Notes under the pieces: model-generated
Seen by the model: only the letters and a program-made list of their open reading frames with translations
Told to the model about the DNA's origin: nothing
Databases searched by the model: none
Translations under genes and position numbers: made by a program
Assembly (NCBI GenBank): GCA_033980235.1
Contig: CM067069.1
Coordinates: 38,005,992 to 38,069,991, forward strand
From: Diadema setosum
Taxonomy: Eukaryota; Echinodermata; Echinoidea; Diadematoida; Diadematidae
DNA length: 64,000 bases
Reading direction: 5' to 3'
Shown: positions 20,133-31,824 of the stretch, one piece after another
Numbering within the stretch: position 1 is the stretch's first letter
How the letters are laid out: every line of letters begins with the position of its first letter

Positions 20133-21702
20133 TGACCCGCGACAACGGTTTCAGGCAAAAGTCGCAAGAGCAAATTCCCTCCTAAGGCGGGGAACAAAGA
20201 TTTTGACCATTATTTTTGTCGATTTTGGTTTTTTGCAGAAATCGAATCTTTGATATGTTTTCTACGTCTACGCCAAATTTCATATCATAAGATTAAGTTT
20301 TTCCTGTCGAAAATGGAATTTTAAACACCCTATGTTGGATCGCACTCGTCAGTTTCGAGTTTCTTTCGAATATGTCCAGTGTTGCTACGGCGCAGGGTCT
20401 CGCATGCGATTGGCTGGTGCATTGCACGCATTTACATAGTTCGGCTTTCGGATACACGTCTCGAGCGTTTCGGGCACGTTTTGTCCACGCGTGCATACAT
20501 TATGATCCATTGTTCTTGCAGCTTGCTACAATAGATACGCTCGCTCTGTAGTGCATGCTGTTAGGTTGGCTTTCCATCCACGCTTCACTACCGCAATGTT
20601 CGACAACCGTACGGCGCGGCGGTGAAACAAAAAGTGAACGGCAGTGGTAACTTTCAACGTAAAAACAGATTCAAAGGGAACATGGTTTGACCACATCAGA
20701 AGTCGCGAATCACCACACAAATCGTGCAACCTGCGATCGCAAACCCATCCATCAATATTGCTGCAATATCATGACATAACTGTGTGAAAAGAAATCTTAC
20801 AATATTCTCGAAACTGTCAACTCTTAGTAAATATAATGACAGCAGGTTGACTCAAATGACATTAGATGAGAGGAAAGGAGCGGTCATAAATGACCAATAT
20901 TCAAATACTACATGTCAAGATTGCACCTAACAACTAACTAATCGTGTTTGTTTGTTTTGTTTTTTAATAAACACCACCGCGCAGTGCACCACATGCATGG
21001 CTTGAAAAACAGAACAAAACAGGAAACGTGACCCTTTGCCAGCTCTAGCAATTTTTCTGAGTTTGAAACGTTCCCAATTATTTAAAGACAAATCAATGTT
21101 ACCATAGTTAAAATGCGATTTGTAAAAATGTAGATACGAATTCGCCACCCGCTCAGTTACGTTTACACACGGACATGGCGTGTTGATGCGATTGGGTAAT
21201 GCGTGCACAATACACACATACAATATTGTACACCGTTAGGCTTCAGTACATGCGATTATCGTATCCGCCATCTTGAAAGACGTACTGGTAAACAAACCCG
21301 AGCGAAACACATTGGGTATGTAGGCTCCCAACGCCGAGTTCCGAGGAAGGTGTCCGGGAAATTTGACTCTCTCAATAAGCCAATCAGAAGCGACTGTGGT
21401 TGCTAGAGGCGGAGCTTAATCTCGATTGGCACCATCGTACGGATGGGTGATTCTCACCTTGCATCCCCGTTCGGACATTGTGTTTGAAAAAGAGGTGAAT
21501 CTTCAAAGCCCGTTTTCTCGTAATTTTGTCAGGCTAACAACTTAAAAAGTGCATTATATTTTGCTCTTTATGCCCACTAACGATGCCGGAGAATACAAGT
21601 GTTTCATATCAGTGGAAAGCTTAGGAAGTGGGCAATATGATTCAATAAAAAAGTGAATTTTCAAAATTCCCGACTTTTGCTGAAACCGTTGTCGCCGGTC
21701 AC
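20133..21702. mobile_element. TGACCGGCGACAACG TIR element, copy 4, inverted relative to copy 3
   Basis: Left end TGACCCGCGACAACGGTTTC, right end GAAACCGTTGTCGCCGGTCA. AATTG/AATTT flank it. The full length is similar to 15579-17648 in reverse orientation minus the nested MITE. It contains the complement of AAGATGGCG near 21270 and ATTGGCT complements near 21380. Confidence 0.8.
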
Positions 21703-22093
21703 AATTTTTCTAATAAAGGGGGACGCTTTAATTTTCTCAAATCATAGGCCGATATCTTTAATTACATAATTTTCCAAAATAATATAAAAATGTTCATAAA
21801 AGAACAGCTGATTTTATGAAAAAAAAAAACCTCAAATATATTTGTTAAAACACAATTTGTTTTTCGTGAAAAACACTCAACTTCACATGCAATGTTATAT
21901 CTTACTGAAAAAAAAAAATGCTTCTGCAATGTATGATCATGAACATACTGTTGGTGTTCTTCTGGATTTCTCCAAGGCCTTCGACACGATTGACCGCGAA
22001 ATTATTCTCTACAAATTGAATCAATTATGGTATACGTGGGAAGGACTTGAAGTGGTTCAGAAGTTATCTGTCAGGCAGGCAGCTATCTTCTTG

Positions 22094-22340
22094 AATTAAA
22101 TTGAATTGAAAGGTGCTTAATTCGTCAATATCCATCGCAGCTCGAAGGCTAAATTACAGACATTGTTAACAAAGGGCCATGAACACATTAAAAATATACA
22201 CAAGATACAGCGTAGCAATGAGAAAAAAAAATCATAAACTATAAATACAAAATCATATTCATCTTAACCATGGCTGCACAATGCGATCTACCTAGAATAC
22301 AAAGAAAAAACAAACATCACAAGTACAACATCAAATCATG
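22094..22340 (-). mobile_element. LINE 3' end fragment (minus strand)
   Basis: Begins on the plus strand with TTGAATTAAATTGAATTGAA, the complement of a (TTCAA)n LINE tail. About 245 bp of AT-rich 3' UTR-like sequence follows. No RT frame is recognised. It abuts truncated LINE 2. Confidence 0.4.
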
Positions 22341-23030
22341 GGCGTAAATCCCGGGGGGATGGGGGGATATATCCCCCCCCCCGAAATGGAGGAGGGGGGA
22401 TGGCCTGTACAATCATCCCCCCCCCCCCTGAATTTTGAGAAAAAAAAATGGAGGAAGCAGAAATGTGATTGTATCAATTTTGGCATATTGCATGACGTTT
22501 GTACGCCGCCGGCCTTCAGACAGGTAACAGAGCTGAACAGTATTCTATCTTGTAGGAAAATGTATACATAATTTTCTCAAGCGCTCGCTCGCTTCGCTCG
22601 CTCGCGAAGAAAGTAACATCGACATACACTGTAAGGTATGGCTCAGACGTTGACAACGTCAAATAGTATTGGCCTATATGTAAACATGCTATGACGCGAG
22701 TAACTGGGGACCATCTGCAAGATATGTACGAAAACAAACAAACAATAACAAAAACTGTATTGCCATAATTGAACCCCCTCCATTTCCTGAATCATTCCTG
22801 AGAAACGACAGTGACTGGTGACTCAGTCAGGATACATCTATTCATCTATGAGCATACCCAGGGAAGATCTGGGGCGTCGAATCTATCTCGGGGGGGGGGG
22901 GGGGGGCAAAGGAGCATTTGCCCCGCCCCTACGGAAGTGTTTATACAGACAAATCATTTATCCCCAAGCAATTCCCGAGATGAGGACAAATCTCGAACTT
23001 TCTTAATGGAAAATTGTCCAAATATCGCCA
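22340..23030. repeat. Poly-G/poly-C tract repeats with GCTCGCTCG motif
   Basis: Contains GGGCGTAAATCC next to G and C runs (22345-22432), a CGCTCGCTCGCTTCGCTCGC block (22577-22605) and a G run of 17 (22891-22907). These belong to a repeat family also seen at 24050, 27840-27900, 28130-28230, 28380-28560 and 59500-59650. Confidence 0.65.
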
Positions 23031-23033
23031 GAA

Positions 23034-24035
23034 CTACGCACCAGATCGTTCAGTTCAGTTCAATCATAGTTTATTTCCAATCAAAGAAAATCAAAAACGT
23101 AATGCAAAGTATACATATCATAAAATGATATTGTCTACACTTTTACAAAAGGTTCATGTAATACGAAATAAATTATATACATCAACATATGTACAATAAT
23201 CAGAAGGAACGATGCGTATACATGTATACTTCGCGAACTTTCAGAAAATAACTTCAATTTTGGAAAATAGCGATCCACAAAAAAGCTAAGCTTGTAGGAC
23301 GTGGATCCCTAGATAATTGATGAGTAAGCAATATATTATTCAAGTTTGTTTTATTATTTTCTTACAGCATTTATATTAAATATAGATTACTTAAGTCGTT
23401 TGTAAAAATATAGCTATACGCTGGCTTCGACAATAATAGGAAATAAGTATCAATGCTAATAACCAGACGGTGTTCATTGAACTGGTGTACCGGGAAAATA
23501 TAAGAAGGACGACACACTCGTACAGACATTCAGTTACCCACACACATATACGACGCGAGACAGTACCGAGAAGAGAGAAGACGGTGACAATACAAGTCTA
23601 CGAGGAACAAAGACAGGAAGGAAGAGGAAAGAAGAATAAAGAGAGAAGAGAGGTCTGCATACAGAACACGCCAAGTGCTGCGACATCAGGACAGGTGAAA
23701 CCTCAAGCATAAATTAAAACAATTAATTCAGATTATCTAGAATTATAAGTAGATAACAATTGTTTTCTGAATTTGTATTTAAATGTGAGGAATGAGGGTG
23801 AGTCTTTTAAGCTATTATCTAGATTATTCCAAAGTCTGGGTCCGGTATACAGAAATGTATTTTGGGCATGTACGGTTCTCATGAATGGAATGGTTGTACT
23901 GCAATCATAAACATGCAAAAGCTCCGCTATACAGGATCCCTTTCGATAGACTTTGTACACTTTTGAGATTGACGTATATTTCTTTAATTTATCAAAGAGT
24001 GTGCGATGCAGCAGATTTTTCACTTAACAAAAGCA
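23034..24035 (-). mobile_element. 5'-truncated LINE 3' end (minus strand)
   Basis: A (TGAAC)n tail in complement at 23038-23052 with AATAAAC. About 680 bp of 3' UTR follows. The C-terminal frame 23733-24023 reads MRTVHAQNTFLYTGPRLWNN and LSTYNSR. The block 'NTFLYTGPRLWN' is the same as NTLIYTGPNYWN at the end of LINE 1 ORF2. This is a CR1/Jockey-type element. Confidence 0.75.
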
Positions 24036-24089
24036 CCCTCATATGCAGAGGCGTCCATGGAGAGGGGGGGGGGGGGATGGTTCCCCCAT

Positions 24090-25093
24090 AAAAGTGGGAC
24101 AAACAAAAGCGAAAAATATAGCTACAAACGGCAGTTTTTGGAGTGTAAAATATCAAAATTTTAAAGCTCGCTCGCTCCGCTCGCTCGCATTTCATCGCTA
24201 TGCAATTCTCCTGATGCTGCTGCCAGTGAATGGCAGCAGTTGCGCCCGGTGCGCCCCGGCCCCTTAATTTCCAAAGCGAAAAATATAGCTACAAACGGCA
24301 GTTTTTGGACTGTAAAATGTCAAAATTTTGAAGCTCGCTCGCTTCGCTCGCTCGCATTTAATCATTATGCCATTCTCCTGATGTTGCAGCTAGTAATTGC
24401 CAGCAGTTCGCCCGATGCGCCCCCCTTAATTTCCAAAGCGAAAAATATAGCTACAAACGGCAGTTTCGGGAGTGTAAAATGTCAAAATTTTGAAGCTCGC
24501 TCGCTTCGCTCGCTCGCATTTAATAATTATACCATTCTCCTAGTGATGTTGCTGCTAGTAGTTGCCAGTAGTTTTCGCCCAGTGCGCCTCCTTGATTTCC
24601 AAAGCGAAAAAATACAGCCACAAACGACAGTATGGGAACTGTAAAATGTCAAGATTTTCAAACTCGCTCGCTTTCATTTAATCGTTATGCCATTCTACTG
24701 ATGTTGCATGCTGCCAGTAATTGCCAGCAGTTGTGCCCGGTGCGCCCCCCCCCCCTCCCCCTTAATTTCCAAAGCGAAAAATATAGCTACAAACGACAGT
24801 TTTGGGACTGTAAAAAGTCAAAATTTTCAAGCTCACTCGCTTCGCTCGCTCGTATTCAATCGTTATGCCATTCCCCTGATGTTGCTGCCAGTAACTGCCA
24901 GTAGTTGCGCCCGGTGCGCCCCCCTTAATTTCCAAAGCGAAGAAATACAGCCAAAAGCGCCAGTTTTGGGACTGTAAAATGTCAACATTTTCAAGCTCGC
25001 TCGCTTCACTCACTCGCATTATACCATTCTCCTGATGTTGCTGCCAGTGATTGACAACAGTTGCGCCCGGTGCGGCCCCCCTTGATTTCCAAT
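24090..25093. repeat. Satellite-like tandem array, ~165-175 bp unit (left part)
   Basis: About six units, each with GCGAAAAATATAGCTACAAA, a TGTAAAATGTCAAAATTTT string, GCTCGCTCGCTTCGCTCGC, CCATTCTCCTGATGTTGC and a GTGCGCCCCCC-like C run. The array continues after the insertion at 27408. Open frames seen across it are a by-product of the unit length. Confidence 0.85.
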
Positions 25094-25683
25094 TAAGGGC
25101 GGACGTCCACTTGGGCGCGGACAAGCCCAGGAAGGGTTGCGGAAGCAAATTCTGTCATTTCGGCATCCTGTCCGCGTCAGACGCGGAATAAGTGTGTGAA
25201 TCGGCTTGTCCTGGGACATTCCTAGGAATGTCCGCGGACATTCCTAGGAATCACTCCGGAAGAGCGCGAAATACCTCGGAATATGCTAATCGTAGCCGGG
25301 CAACGCTGAAACATCTAGGATTACACCAGGAATGAACGCGGACAATCAGGATGCCTTCCGGACAACATAAGTTAGGCATGCGGACAAACTGCGGACAATA
25401 CCAGGAAAATGGAAAGGTATAAATTTGGCGCTGTCTTTGACTTTTCCTCATTTGACTGCTAGCCGTCATTGATGCTCCTTGTTGTGCTTCCGCAGTAGCT
25501 GCTGATATTATATTGATATGATTGGTCAATATCATTTTACAAATGTGAAAACCAAAAGTCGAAGAATAGGATTGTCTGCATGTCGGCTGACGACTCATTT
25601 TTCTTTTTTTATTTGTCTCATCTGGAAGAACAATCTTTTCTCTGCCTACAGTCACATGGATGATATTCGCAAACTTTTCGAAC

Positions 25684-25703
25684 CATATATATATATATAT
25701 ATG

Positions 25704-25738
<35 letters not shown>
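25684..25738. repeat. (TA)n microsatellite
   Basis: Alternating TA tract with one TGTATT interruption. Confidence 0.9.
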
Positions 25739-26029
25739 TGTATTCCCTTTTTTTAGACCTGTGCTTTATCCATCGTGAAGTATATACACTTCTGCAGAGC
25801 ATGCCAAAATGATCCTAATCATTAAATTTGTTTTTCTTTCTCTCATTTTTACCCCTGTGCATCTCTAACTCTCTCTTATTTTGATCACTTTTGAACATTT
25901 TGCAATGATTCAAGTCCGAGAAGTTTTGTTTTTTTTTTCTTGTTTTTCATGCTGAGAGCTTACTAGCCTATTGTCAATGAAGTGTAAAAATGGGGGAATA
26001 TTTTTAACCTACTTTAATTTACTTTTTTT

Positions 26030-26690
26030 TTGGGGGGGGGGTTCAGCTGGGCTGTCAAATTGGACAATCGAGTTTGTTTGCAACTAAAACAAAAAGAGAA
26101 GATAAAATTATTAGGTAATAACAACCACGAAAATCATTCAGGTAAGGAATATTTCTGAAATGATTTGTGATGCTTACAGAGTGTACTTAAATATATATAC
26201 ACTCAGCAAAAAAAAAAAGAAATTAAACACTTTTTCGAGTTCATAATTTATTACTTTTTCTCTCATTTCACTTGAATTTTGATTTGACAGAAATTTCTTC
26301 ATTTTCCTCCATTATCTTTAGCTTTCATTGTTATTTTGGGCTTCAAAGATATTATATTGTAATGAGACCACAGGTATATTTTTCCAATTGAATTAATGCT
26401 TTTTATTGTGATGAATTTGTCTTTTGTTTTAATATATCATTAGAGAGCATTTACGTATGAATAACAACTTGTTCATGTTTATATAATACATTAACATTTA
26501 GACAAAAATTCTATGCTTTTCTTTTTCCTGAGTGTATTTCCACCTACTTTTGTGATTTTTCAGCTGGGCTGCCACATGGGACAACCTAGTTTGTTTGCAA
26601 ATAAAATAAGAAAACAACATAAAGGAAAATGTACCTAGTAAGTAATGAGAGCCATGAAAGTCACTCAGATGAAAAATAATTTCTGAAAAG
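26030..26690. repeat. Diverged direct repeat flanking a MITE
   Basis: 26040-26170 and 26560-26690 are diverged copies (TTCAGCTGGGCTG, GTTTGTTTGCAA). The MITE 26200-26534 lies between them. Confidence 0.65.
26200..26534. mobile_element. Tc1/mariner-type MITE
   Basis: The ends CACTCAGC(A)n and TTTTTCCTGAGTG are inverted and flanked by TA (26198-26199, 26535-26536). It is 335 bp and non-coding. The ACTCAGCAAAAA end is characteristic of Tc1-like non-autonomous elements. Confidence 0.7.
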
Positions 26691-27407
26691 ATCAAATCAA
26701 CATAAATTTACTAGGAGGTTAGGGAGGCTGATTTCACTTCTTTCTGGTTGCTATTGGCACAGTCTCTACTACCTTCTTCTTTGCCTTCTGGGACCGGGAA
26801 CTCCTTAGATTTACCTGTCTTCATCACTAGACGAAAGGTGCGCCTGTGATGGGGATATTTGCATGGGGGTCTCGCCCCCTCCCTCCCCCCCCCCCCCCTT
26901 CTTGTTCTTTTTTTGCGCTTCATTGGCATGACGCTCGCGGAAAGTGTCGACACTTTCGTGTCTGGATCACAAAATTTCCGCATCGGTTCCGGACACTTGC
27001 ATATATAGATCCGCATCGGCTCCGCGCTGTCCTAAAACATTCCTGGTGTCTTCCGCTTTCATTCGCGAAGCTTCCCCACACCGCGGGATTCTTTCCGGAG
27101 CGTGTGCGGAAGGAGCGGAAGGGTTCCGGACAAGCGGGACATCCTCAGGACATCGTCAGGACGAGTCGCCGAAGGTGTCAGGAAGTTCATTTCCGCGTTC
27201 AAATTTTGGTCTCGATCAAAATTTGGACGCGGAAATGTTTTTCTCTCCGGAAGGTGCGGAAACGCCCGGACATGTTTAGGACAGTGAGCGGACACGTTCA
27301 GGAACGTGCGGACAGGTTGCCGAAGGAGTGCGGAATACCAAATTTGCATTCCGGGTCGTGTCCGGGTCTTGTCCGGGTCTTGTCCGCGCCCTAGTGGACG
27401 CCTGGTC

Positions 27408-27840
27408 TAAGCGAAGAATTACAGCTACAAACGGCAGTTTTTAGCATGTAAAAGCATTAGGGCCTATGTCAAAATTTTAAAGCTCGCTCGCTCCGCTCGC
27501 TCGCATTTAATCGCTATACCATTCTCCTGATGTTGCTGCCAGTGATTGACAACAGTTGCGCCCGGTGCGGCCCCCCTTGATTTCCAATTAAGCGAAGAAG
27601 TATAGCTACAAACGGCAGTTTTTAGCATGTACAAGCATTAGGGCCTATGTCAAAATTTTCAAGCTCGCTCGCTCCGCTCGCTCGCATTTAATCGCTATGC
27701 CATTCTCCTGATGTTGCTGCCAGTGATTGACAGCAGTTGCGCACGGTGTGCCTCCCGCCTTAATTTCCAAAGCGAAGAATATAGCTACAAACGGCAGTTT
27801 TTGGACCGTATTGTCAAAATTTTCAATGTAAAAAGATTTC
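27408..27840. repeat. Satellite-like tandem array, ~175 bp unit (right part)
   Basis: Two to three units of the same array as 24090-25093, separated by the TIR element. The first two units here share a TAGCATGTA(A/C)AAGCATTAGG variant absent on the left, indicating local amplification. Confidence 0.8.
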
Positions 27841-28600
27841 ACCGTGGGAGGGAGAAACCCCCCTACCATACCCTCCCCCCCCCCCCCTCGCTTGCTTCGC
27901 TCCCTCACGATCTCATAACCGCTACCCCAATCCTGTCTACGCCGGTGATAGGCCCCACTATTTAGTAGGCCTTCGCAGTGATGTCGCACAGGCGGAGCAA
28001 GAGCTGAAATACCACGATTCAGTCATTCAATAATATATTGTGAATATTTCATTTTCTATTGGTTTTTTAAAGAAAAAACAAACAAAAATTTCACCAAAAG
28101 TGTGCACCAGATCGCTGAATTTCAGGTCTGAAAATGCAAAATCTTCCTCGTGTGGGAGAGGGACATCCCCCCTATACACACCATCCCCCCGTTAACCCGG
28201 TCGCTCCGCTCTCTCTCACAGATATTTCAGAAACAAAAAATGTCTTCATACTTTTAAGGACTGATTTTCCGCCGCAAGTCATCTCACAAGCAAAAAAAAA
28301 AAAGCAACAACAAGAACAAAAAGTCTTTATATTTTTGCTGCCACTTTCCTCTCACTTTATATTTCATGCAAAAGAGTGGGACATCCGATCCCTGTAAAGT
28401 GTGCGTGTGGGGGGGGGGGGGGGGGGGGGCACCAATCTTCTCCCCCCCCCCCCCCCCCCCAAGGCTGCGCCGGTCCGGTTATGGGCTTGTAATCGTGGTG
28501 ACGGTGACCATCCCCCCCCCCCCCCACTCCTCAGTACGGATTTACGCCGTTGCATCAAATATCACTATTCTCTATAATTATTGAAAAACATGTAGATATT
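27840..28600. repeat. Poly-C/poly-G repeat cluster
   Basis: Several copies of the G/C-homopolymer family: C runs at 27876-27887, 28441-28460 and 28513-28524, a G run at 28410-28428, and TACGCC motifs near 27938 and 28546. Open frames are artefacts of the homopolymers. Confidence 0.65.
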
Positions 28601-28922
28601 GAGTTGATGTTAACTATTGCTTATGCCGGTCATTTTATACTTATTAGTACAGATGTTGTTATACAGCTCAAATCAACACATTTTACACAGCAAAAATAAT
28701 CAGCTTGATTCAAAAAATATTTTCTCACAATCTTCTCTTTCTAAACATACCCTCTCATATCAAAATACGATCAATCTACACACAGCACATTACGTCAAAT
28801 ATATAAATGAATAAATGCTATATTCGAATTATTGTAATGCATGTATATACGAAAATAACGTCTGACATTTACACAACTGTCTCTCTTTCTCTCTCTCTTT
28901 CTCTCTTCTAACTCTCATTCAC
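28600..28922. other. No feature recognised
   Basis: AT-rich non-coding sequence. Only a short (CT)n stretch at 28879-28912 stands out. Confidence 0.5.
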
Positions 28923-29419
28923 TTAACTCTTTATTTGCCATGGTGGAAACCCCCTGTGTGCCACGTTATTCTGAGACACGAAGTAGTTATGCTTTGAGAA
29001 AATATTATGTTTTTCCAATCCACATAGCTTCTACAAATTTCTGTTAAGCTGGACATAATAGTGAGCTAAGTTGAAGAGGAATGCCAAGTTTTTCTTTGAT
29101 AGAAATTGTATGACAAATCTACTTCTATTTATTTTTTTTTTTTTTTGATGACCAATTGCTACATTACTGTTAAGGCATGACTTTTGCACATGAAACCGTA
29201 AGAGAAACGTATAATTTACACGCAAATTTAGTTGGGAACACCGCTTGATAGTCAATCACCACATAGAATGCAAACTGTACGTAAAAGGAACAAAAGCCCG
29301 AGAAAAGCTTTCATTGTACGGCGCCATTAGGCAATTTATCGATCGGTTTGAGCGGAATATGCGAAGTTGGCACGCCGTCGACTGAGTGGGACGTGCGAAC
29401 ATGGCACATAAAGAGTTAA
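28923..29419. mobile_element. TTAA-flanked MITE (CTCTTTATTTGCCA ends), copy 2
   Basis: TTAA on both sides (28923-28926, 29416-29419). The inverted ends and internal sequence match 9530-10047 throughout. Confidence 0.85.
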
Positions 29420-29453
29420 TACACACACTCTCCTGTATATCTAACCAGCAAAT

Positions 29454-29700
29454 GAAGAGTTTCTTCGCAAAACCGATCCAGTCCATATTTGCCTAATCGA
29501 GATATTTACGATTAAAGGTCAAGAAAAATAAAGAGAATAATAAGTAAATGTTCGCTTCCTTTGACCATAAATTCAAAAATGTACCTTTATATGTAGTGAC
29601 CAACATATCATTTAAAAAGTATTATTTTGTACTTTATGACAGAGACCGTACTTCAAAATCTTAAAAAATGGACTTATCGGTTTTTGCAAACAAACTCTTC
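29454..29700 (+). mobile_element. 247-bp MITE, copy 4 (frame broken)
   Basis: TIRs GAAGAGTTTCTTCGCAAAA and TTTGCAAACAAACTCTTC. This is the only copy whose TIR-to-TIR frame is clearly broken, by a lost A in the first TIR and a TAA. Confidence 0.85.
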
Positions 29701-29722
29701 TTTATATATATATATATATATA

Positions 29723-29783
<61 letters not shown>
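29701..29783. repeat. (TA)n microsatellite between two MITEs
   Basis: About 80 bp of TA with a few CA/GTA interruptions. A second tract follows at 30031-30096. Confidence 0.9.
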
Positions 29784-30030
29784 GAAGAGTTTGTTTGCAA
29801 AAACCGATAATTCCATTTTTGAAGATTTTGAAGTACGGTCTCTGTCATAAAGTACAAAATAATACCTTTTAAATGATATATTGGTCACTACATATAAAGG
29901 TACATTTTTGAAGTTATGATCAAAAGAAGCAAAAATTTTCTTATTATTCTCTTTATTTTTCTTGACCTTTAATCGCAAATATCTCCATTTGGCAAATATG
30001 GACTTATCGGTTTTTGCAAACAAACTCTTC
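29784..30030 (-). mobile_element. 247-bp MITE, copy 5 (inverted relative to copy 4)
   Basis: Both TIRs are intact, with a TA tract on both sides. The open frame is retained on the minus strand. With copy 4 it forms an inverted pair around the TA tract. Confidence 0.85.
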
Positions 30031-30040
30031 ATATATATAT

Positions 30041-30100
<60 letters not shown>

Positions 30101-30173
30101 CATTACACAAACACCAGCAAAGGAATATAAGTATGGGATGACACAAATCATTTTAAGATCTTGATGATTTTAT

Positions 30174-30353
30174 CTGACAGGATAACGCTGAATCAGTGGC
30201 TGTTGAGAAGAATTTTTCGGTTATAAAGTCGCATGTCAGAGTGAAGCTCGAAAAATTTTGCATAGTGCACACCCATCGGGCAAAGTCTACTCTAATTGAG
30301 GAGACATACTAAAAATCAGCCTTGTTGTTAAAATGCAAGGACAGATCTTGAAT
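30174..30353 (-). pseudogene. Dead LRR-like exon
   Basis: Aligns with the 60-codon exons: IQDLSLHFNN at the start, FARWVCTMQNFSSFTLTCDF in the core, SALSCQ at the end. Three separate defects are visible: the acceptor AG is AT (ctacat), the donor GT is AT (CAG followed by ATAAAATC), and codon 15 is TAG. It should be skipped in splicing. Confidence 0.8.
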
Positions 30354-31297
30354 ATGTAGAAAACCAAACAACCAAAACGTTACATGCAGAATAAATAATG
30401 TGAAACTGGAAGAACAATATTACAAACAAATGACGTTTATCAGAACAAAGTATTTGTAATTTGTTTTCAAAGTTATATTTCCCACTTTTGTCTATAACAT
30501 AAAACACGTCAAATGTAACGATTTCTCGGCTTTCATTGTAGTACAAGAAAAAGAAATGTGTGGCTGGTATCACTCAATTTCATGGCCCAAGGTATTTTTA
30601 TTTGTGGAATGTGATTCTAGATTTGAATGATACCACAGCTTTTACTATCTCTATTATGATCAGTACATTTGACTACCTTCTGTTCAAGTGAATGACCAGT
30701 CGCTTAATCTAAGCTTGGAAAGTGGAATTCATCTTTTATAATGCAGGCAACGATTGTCTACACCCTTTCAACTAAGTCACTTGCAGAGGAAAGGCATTTC
30801 AAATATTTTTTTTTTCACTTCGTCCGCCATCTCCATTTGTCTGCTGTCTCTTGTGAGTCTCTTCGACAACTTTATTGTCTATTCTGAAGTCTGTGGACAG
30901 GACTGTTTTGGTCGAATTTTGCCATATATCATTCACATTGGAAGAGAATGTTAAGAAAGCAGAGTTGACACCGAGGAGGGCCACGGCCATGTAGTATCCA
31001 CGAGCCAGTGAATGGGATATAATGTCCACCTTTGTCCTGTCTTCAAGCAATTTCCCCCTACTCCATATCCAGGATAACACGCATTTTGCTGTCTATTTTA
31101 TTTATTTATTTATTTTTTTAGTTTTGGTGACTCTTAACTCGTAACCGAAATGTTATTCTGATTACAGATGTGGATTTTGTTTCTTTGCTGCCAGACTATT
31201 ACCAATGGACGAAAAGAAGTAGAAATGAAATGAAACAAACAAGGGGACAAAGACATTGGACTATTTATGAAACGTGGATATTTCTTGTTGATTTTAC
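30354..31297. other. Intron between LRR exons
   Basis: 30665-31080 is paralogous to 36365-36800 (CATTTGACTACCTTC..GTTCAAG and the following block). This shows that exon and intron duplicated together. No exon is seen. Confidence 0.55.
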
Positions 31298-31477
31298 CTG
31301 ACAGGATGATGCTGAGTCAGCGGCCGTCGAGAAGAAATTATCGGGCAGGTAGTCGCATTTCAAACTGAAGCTCGAAAGACTTGGGAGTGTACACACCCAT
31401 TGGGCCAAGTTCCCTCCCATCGATGAGGGATATTGAGATTCAGCTTGACTGTCAAATTGCAAGGACAGATTTCTAAT
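31298..31477 (-). CDS. LRR-like exon (60 codons, phase 0)
   Basis: The acceptor tctacag and donor GTAAAATC are intact. It reads IRNLSLQFDSQAESQYPSSM, then LAQWVCTLPSLSSFSLKCDY and DNFFSTAADSASSCQ. It has two LRR-like strands. It is one codon shorter than the 13744 exon, in the variable region between the strands. Confidence 0.75.
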
Positions 31478-31499
31478 CTGTAGAATAGCAAACAAATAA

Positions 31500-31770
31500 A
31501 CAGAACATTTAAAGATTAACAAACTTTTTTACATTGATTTATTGCAATCTAACAATCGGTAGCTATAACGTAACTCCGAATGAGTCCCGCTCAATGAAAA
31601 TGTTATTGTGGGGCTAGAGTTCACGAAGAGGTCACTCTTAACTTCGAGTTCATTGTTTTTTGTGTCCACGCGGTGCTTACAGTGGGTGTCATGTACAAAC
31701 TATGTGCATATTTGTGAATAATGTATGTATATGCATTTTGTGAATAAACCAAATCAAATCAAATCAAATT
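31500..31770 (+). mobile_element. Retroposon tail with (AAATC)n end
   Basis: Ends TGAATAAACCAAATCAAATC..., the same type of tail as the element at 5041-5579. The 5' limit is uncertain and there is no coding sequence. Confidence 0.45.
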
Positions 31771-31824
31771 TGAATAAGTACGCAGTACTCGTTGAAAACT
31801 ACAAGGATTCGAACTAGCACTGGT

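Larger units (their letters stand above)
15140..22093 (+). mobile_element. Decayed CR1/Jockey-like LINE (LINE 2) split by four insertions
   Basis: Remnants lie in order on the plus strand. The pre-endonuclease region with the start of EN (15233-15578) ends near SSFDKIDAL. The EN continuation (17649-17939) has GLTENWLKHVSPLYDISGFDF. The EN end (18506-18934) carries the linker EN-to-RT with LESADWNNVFN. The next segment (19473-20132) has ATWRMINNIFNKGN. The RT (21703-22093) has FREKHSTSHAML and VLLDFSKAFDTID. The inserts are 15579-17648, 17940-18505, 18935-19472 and 20133-21702. It has many stops and is truncated after RT motif A. Confidence 0.75.
25098..27407. mobile_element. 2.3-kb TIR element (GGCGTCCACTAGGGCGCGGAC ends) inside the satellite
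   Basis: The left GGACGTCCACTTGGGCGCGG and right CCGCGCCCTAGTGGACGCC ends are inverted. TAAG flanks both sides (25094-25097, 27408-27411). An uninterrupted satellite unit reads CCAATTAAGCGAAG near 27588, giving the empty site. The ends are rich in (T/C)CCGGAC-type repeats. A shorter relative is at 50994-51736. The interior holds a TA tract and a nested Tc1-like MITE. No transposase is recognised. Confidence 0.8.

Noticed and set aside
24043..25148. Long overlapping open frames rich in Arg, Ala and Ser
   Set aside because: They follow the ~170-bp satellite units and their GCTCGCTCG and C-run segments on both strands. The frame changes from unit to unit, so they are not genes.
26846..27394. 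182-codon open frame on the plus strand with overlapping frames on both strands
   Set aside because: It lies in the GC-rich terminal sequence of the TIR element (25098-27407). Low stop frequency is due to base composition. Equivalent frames occur in the relative at 50994.
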